A stretch of DNA of 64,000 bases, taken from Sinorhizobium fredii USDA 205 (GTDB taxonomy: Bacteria > Pseudomonadota > Alphaproteobacteria > Rhizobiales > Rhizobiaceae). The stretch spans positions 1 through 64,000 of the forward strand of contig NZ_AUTC01000140.1 of the NCBI RefSeq assembly GCF_001461695.1, read 5' to 3'. Positions 63,140-64,000 of this stretch are shown in pieces (within the stretch, counting starts at the first letter, position 1; every line of letters starts with the position of its first letter). A model generated the notes under the pieces. That model was not told the origin of the DNA and did no database searches. It saw only the letters and a list, made by a program, of their open reading frames with translations. The translations under genes were made by a program, and so were the position numbers.

Positions 63140-63654
63140 CAGTACACTTCGTCCTTGTAGCAACTAAAGGTTACTGCCGCGCGCTATGCTGCGACGCACA
63201 AGGGCATGCCTAGAGGCTGACTAAGGCGATACTAAGTAGGATTGGAGGCGGCTAGGGGCTCCGAGCCGATGACGAAAAAGCGCCGCCGGGTTTGCGAGCG
63301 CAAACCTGTCGGTCAGGCGCGACCTGCCCGCGCATCGAGGCTCAATCCACCGGGGCCGAATGCCACGATCTGCAGAAAACCCCCGCAATTGCGAGCATGA
63401 GTGGATCAGCTCGCAGAAAGATACTGTCGTCGCGGCGGAAAATTTCCTCTTGTCGGGAACGAATTCGACGGTGCGACATCCAATGGCACAGAGAATTGCG
63501 AGGTCCGCGCACCGCCGAAAGCCGACGGTTTCAGTCTTTTCCTTCAGGGAATTTTCAGCTCCGGAACCTTTCGCAGTCGATGATGTTGGACCCCTGATTG
63601 GCCCGCCTGATTCGGGGTGCCAAAATTGACTCCGGGCGGGCTTGGGAGGAACCC
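63140..63654. other. Interval with a gene remnant and no intact gene
   Basis: This 515-bp stretch holds a decayed DoxX fragment (63313-63412). Short frames in the rest lack ribosome binding sites and recognisable motifs. I see nothing convincing in 63413-63630 apart from the leader of the ferritin-like gene. Confidence 0.6.
63313..63412 (-). pseudogene. Remnant of a DoxX-family gene
   Basis: Read on the minus strand, this fragment encodes a tail very close to that of the intact DoxX gene at 60417 (GFLQIVAFGPGGLSLDARAG followed by RA and stop, against GFLQIVAFGAGAFSLDGRSG RA). The frame breaks just before this tail, with small deletions relative to the intact gene, and no homology remains further upstream. 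It is a truncated paralogue or duplication relic. Confidence 0.7.
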
Positions 63655-64000
63655 ATGATCCGTATGATGCCTTCACTTCTTCTTCGGCGCCGCCGTCTGT
63701 TACAGTTGGGCCTCGGAGCCACGCTCGCCTCGACCGCGGGCCTCGTTCGTGTCTCGCGCGCGGATGAACCAACCGAACTGATGGACGAGGATATCTTCCA
63801 GTTCGCCCTCAACCTCGAATACATGGAAGCCGAGTATTACCTGCGGGGCACGACCGGCAAAGGAATCGACGATGCCGATGCAGGCGCGGAGGCCGGCGCC
63901 GTGACCGGCGGCAAGCAGGTTTCGTTCGAGACGCCCGCGATCGGCGAATTCATGAGCGAGGTGGCGGAAAACGAACTTGCTCACGTCAAGTTCTACCGCA
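63655..64000 (+). CDS. Ferritin-like domain protein with twin-arginine-type leader, 3' end outside window
   Basis: The reading frame is open from the ATG at 63655 to the edge (115 residues). GGGAGGAACCC is a strong ribosome binding site. The N-terminus is arginine-rich before a hydrophobic stretch (RRRRLLQLGLGATLASTAGL, about residues 11-30), like a TAT leader. Residues about 47-115 look like a ferritin-like four-helix domain: QFALNLEYMEAEYYLRG, then SEVAENELAHVKFYR with the second-helix Glu and His. It is probably an exported ferritin-like protein; the metal site cannot be judged from half a domain. Confidence 0.75.
   Translation, partial: MIRMMPSLLLRRRRLLQLGLGATLASTAGLVRVSRADEPTELMDEDIFQFALNLEYMEAEYYLRGTTGKGIDDADAGAEAGAVTGGKQVSFETPAIGEFMSEVAENELAHVKFYR

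Noticed and set aside
61977..63160. Alternative frames on both strands across the acyltransferase gene
   Set aside because: The frame ending at 61985 alone shows the acyltransferase-3 motifs and transmembrane pattern; the others are arginine-rich shadows.

Overview
The window looks like part of a megaplasmid or chromid of a Sinorhizobium/Ensifer-type alphaproteobacterium. The reasons are uniformly GC-rich coding DNA, a dctA-dctBD C4-dicarboxylate locus of the rhizobial type, RIME-like palindromic elements between genes, repABC-family RepA and RepB proteins, and a dense run of sugar-acid catabolic and ABC-transport operons. I see no rRNA, tRNA, insertion sequence or CRISPR array. Family assignments come from reading motifs, not from database searches.

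Layout. (1) 142-5693: uronate/aldonate oxidation genes (uronate dehydrogenase, IlvD/Edd dehydratase, GntR regulator, DapA-family aldolase/dehydratase, SMP-30 lactonase). (2) 5703-11156: a secreted hydrolase divergent from a membrane-anchored AraC regulator, then a Wza-like/coiled-coil protein with an internal duplication and a glycine-rich exported protein. (3) 11220-15041: AraC regulator plus a two-subunit molybdenum hydroxylase of isoquinoline-oxidoreductase type. (4) 15229-27127: an apparently complete D-apiose cluster: ABC importer, D-apiose dehydrogenase, D-apionate lactonase, D-apionate oxidoisomerase, 3-oxo-isoapionate kinase, a RuBisCO-like protein and a GntR regulator. The same 15-bp operator-like sequence lies before both outer transcription units. 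(5) 27153-32832: K+ channel, dctD, dctB and dctA. The dctA sequence carries an apparent 1-bp frameshift near its end. (6) 33182-37472: LuxR-type response regulator and a giant hybrid kinase whose N-terminus is a whole NCS1-type transporter. (7) 37605-40157: arsenic genes (DUF6428-like protein, arsR, two unrelated arsenate reductases, aquaglyceroporin). (8) 40367-46680: urea ABC transporter urtABCDE and a small conserved gene. (9) 47207-53284: a second sugar ABC transporter with L-fuconate dehydratase. (10) 53500-55824: repA and repB without repC. (11) 56047-60397: LacI regulator divergent from two TIM-barrel isomerases and a Gfo/Idh oxidoreductase. (12) 60417-64000: DoxX protein, MarR-GNAT fusion with tandem operators, acyltransferase-3, a DoxX remnant, and the start of a ferritin-like exported protein that runs off the window.

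Together this is a scavenging region for plant-derived carbon and nitrogen (uronates, apiose, fucose, dicarboxylates, urea). Most catabolic blocks have their own local regulator and a recognisable candidate operator. The observations most worth following are the transporter-fused hybrid kinase, the repC-less repAB pair with a parS-like site, the D-apiose regulon with its RuBisCO-like enzyme, and the dctA frameshift.
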